Part shown: piece after piece, positions 21,239 to 22,428 of the stretch | Numbering within the stretch: the first letter of the stretch is position 1 | Layout of the letters: every line of letters begins with the position of its first letter | Assembly (NCBI GenBank): GCA_031547595.1 | Contig: JAVBRU010000059.1 | Coordinates: 1-22,428, forward strand | DNA: 22,428 bases | Direction: 5' to 3' | Origin: JAVBRU01 sp031547595 | GTDB lineage: Bacteria; Bacillota; Clostridia; Christensenellales; Aristaeellaceae | Notes under the pieces: model-generated | Databases searched by the model: none | What the model saw: only the letters and a program-made list of their open reading frames with translations | What the model was told of the DNA's origin: nothing | Program-made: the position numbers and the translations under genes

Positions 21239-22428
21239 TTGCGTAAGGTTTCTCGTGGGATGTTGGGCTATGTGGTGATGATCGCCGCTTTTATTTTGCT
21301 GGCCGTTGCGTTGACCAGCATGAACGGCGATGGCGATAAAACCATTAAATATTATGAGCTGCTCACAAAGATAGAAAACAACGAAGTGGAGCGGGTGGCC
21401 ATCCGCGGCACATCGCTTGTGGGCAAATTGAAGGACAGCAAGGTGTCGCTGGCGGATTACCCCAGCCGTTATGATTTTTCCACCACCATCGGTGCCGATT
21501 TTGTGGACACAGTGCGCACCATGTATGCCAACAAGGCGGGCGTCAATGTGGACACCGTCAGCGTCAGCGACCTCAATTTTAAGATCGAATATCTGCCGCC
21601 GCTGACCACGCCCTGGTATCTGGAACTGATCCCGTATGTGATCATGCTGGGCTTGCTGGTGTTCTTCTGGTTCTCCATCATGCGCTCCCAGGGCGGGGCG
21701 AACAACAAGGTGATGAACTTTGGTCGTAGCCGCGCCAACATGGTCGACCCCACCAAGAACAAAATCACCTTTGCCAATGTGGCGGGTGCGGACGAAGAAA
21801 AAGAAGAGCTGCACGAGATCGTGGACTTCTTAAAGAACCCCAAGAACTATATCGATCTTGGGGCGCGTATCCCCAAGGGCGTTTTGCTTGTAGGCCCTCC
21901 CGGCACCGGCAAAACGTTGCTGGCCAAGGCCGTGGCAGGGGAGGCCGGCGTGCCGTTCTTCTCCATCAGCGGCTCGGACTTTGTGGAAATGTTTGTGGGC
22001 GTTGGTGCCAGCCGCGTGCGCGATTTGTTTGAGCAGGCCAAGCGCAATGCCCCCAGCATCGTGTTTATCGACGAAATTGACGCTGTGGGCCGTCACCGCG
22101 GTGCGGGCCTGGGCGGCGGGCATGACGAGCGCGAGCAGACTTTGAACCAGCTGCTGGTCGAGATGGACGGCTTTGCTACCAACGAAGGCGTGATCGTGAT
22201 GGCCGCCACCAACCGCGCGGATATTCTGGACCCGGCGCTGCTGCGTCCCGGCCGGTTTGACCGCCGCATCAAAGTGAACTATCCCGACATGAACGGCCGC
22301 ACCGAGATTTTGAAGGTGCACGCTAAGGGCAAGCCCCTGGCCGCGGACGTGGAGCTGGACAACATTGCCAAGCGCACGCCTTATGCCACCGGCGCGGATC
22401 TGGAGAACATCATGAACGAGGCCGCCAT
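21239..22428 (+). CDS. ftsH: ATP-dependent zinc metalloprotease FtsH, 3' end cut by window edge
   Basis: Membrane-bound AAA+ protease that degrades membrane and regulatory proteins. 396 codons are visible. Two membrane helices at about 9-28 and 126-147 flank an extracytoplasmic domain. The AAA module has Walker A GPPGTGKT at 219-226, the pore-loop EMFVGVGASRVRDLF, Walker B VFIDEIDA (Phe276 to Asp281 within it) and the second region of homology ATNRADILDPALLRPGRFDRR. The HExxH zinc protease domain lies beyond the window, so catalytic integrity cannot be checked. The start is TTG at 21239: GGAGG is 8 bases upstream, and the first ATG (21260) would lose seven residues of the basic N-terminus. 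Confidence 0.97.
   Translation, partial: MRKVSRGMLGYVVMIAAFILLAVALTSMNGDGDKTIKYYELLTKIENNEVERVAIRGTSLVGKLKDSKVSLADYPSRYDFSTTIGADFVDTVRTMYANKAGVNVDTVSVSDLNFKIEYLPPLTTPWYLELIPYVIMLGLLVFFWFSIMRSQGGANNKVMNFGRSRANMVDPTKNKITFANVAGADEEKEELHEIVDFLKNPKNYIDLGARIPKGVLLVGPPGTGKTLLAKAVAGEAGVPFFSISGSDFVEMFVGVGASRVRDLFEQAKRNAPSIVFIDEIDAVGRHRGAGLGGGHDEREQTLNQLLVEMDGFATNEGVIVMAATNRADILDPALLRPGRFDRRIKVNYPDMNGRTEILKVHAKGKPLAADVELDNIAKRTPYATGADLENIMNEAA

Overview
The window looks like chromosomal DNA of an anaerobic, fairly GC-rich Gram-positive bacterium of the Clostridia (Bacillota). Supporting this are strong AGGAGG-type ribosome binding sites, frequent TTG/GTG starts, a trimeric-type [FeFe] hydrogenase operon, a short HisG paired with HisZ, a perfect CtsR-type heat-shock operator, and the Firmicutes order tilS-hpt-ftsH. 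No rRNA, tRNA, CRISPR array, insertion sequence or phage gene was seen. The assignment to Clostridia is inference; no genus can be named.

Layout. (1) 1-5426, minus strand: a three-gene hydrogenase operon, hydC (NuoE-like), hydB (NuoF-like) and hydA ([FeFe] catalytic subunit, running off the left edge). The hydB product is a fusion: the NuoF part is followed by a complete GltD/NfnB-like FAD-NAD(P)H oxidoreductase module, where ordinary HydB carries a small ferredoxin domain. (2) 5525-6112: ogt (DNA alkyl repair) with a GC-rich hairpin stretch and an intrinsic terminator. (3) 6173-6938, plus strand: a promoter, an unlisted 46-residue membrane miniprotein and a DUF4230 protein, coupled by an ATGA overlap. 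Their terminator lies inside the converging yhhN-like gene. (4) 6935-15027, minus strand: a compact histidine operon hisZ-G-D-C-B-H-A-F-IE with a yhhN-like membrane gene at its end, driven by a promoter embedded in a long inverted repeat. (5) 15117-16458, plus strand: a CcdA-TlpA thiol-redox fusion with its own promoter and terminator. (6) 16472-16995, minus strand: an unrecognised two-helix membrane protein with its own promoter. (7) 17037-18437, minus strand: infC-rpmI-rplT with a consensus promoter, a leader carrying an attenuator-like hairpin, and an AUC start for IF3. (8) 18446-19029, minus strand: hsp20 with two CtsR operators. (9) 19222-22428, plus strand: tilS-hpt, then ftsH with its own promoter, cut by the right edge.

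How the genes work together. The hydrogenase operon would link H2 production to NADH, reduced ferredoxin and possibly NADP(H). The his operon encodes nearly all of histidine synthesis from PRPP and ATP; only histidinol-phosphate phosphatase is missing here. The right part is translation, protein quality control and purine salvage housekeeping. The most unusual items are the HydB-GltD fusion, the coupled miniprotein/DUF4230 pair, the AUC start of infC with its leader, the paired CtsR sites at hsp20 and the inverted repeat over the his promoter.
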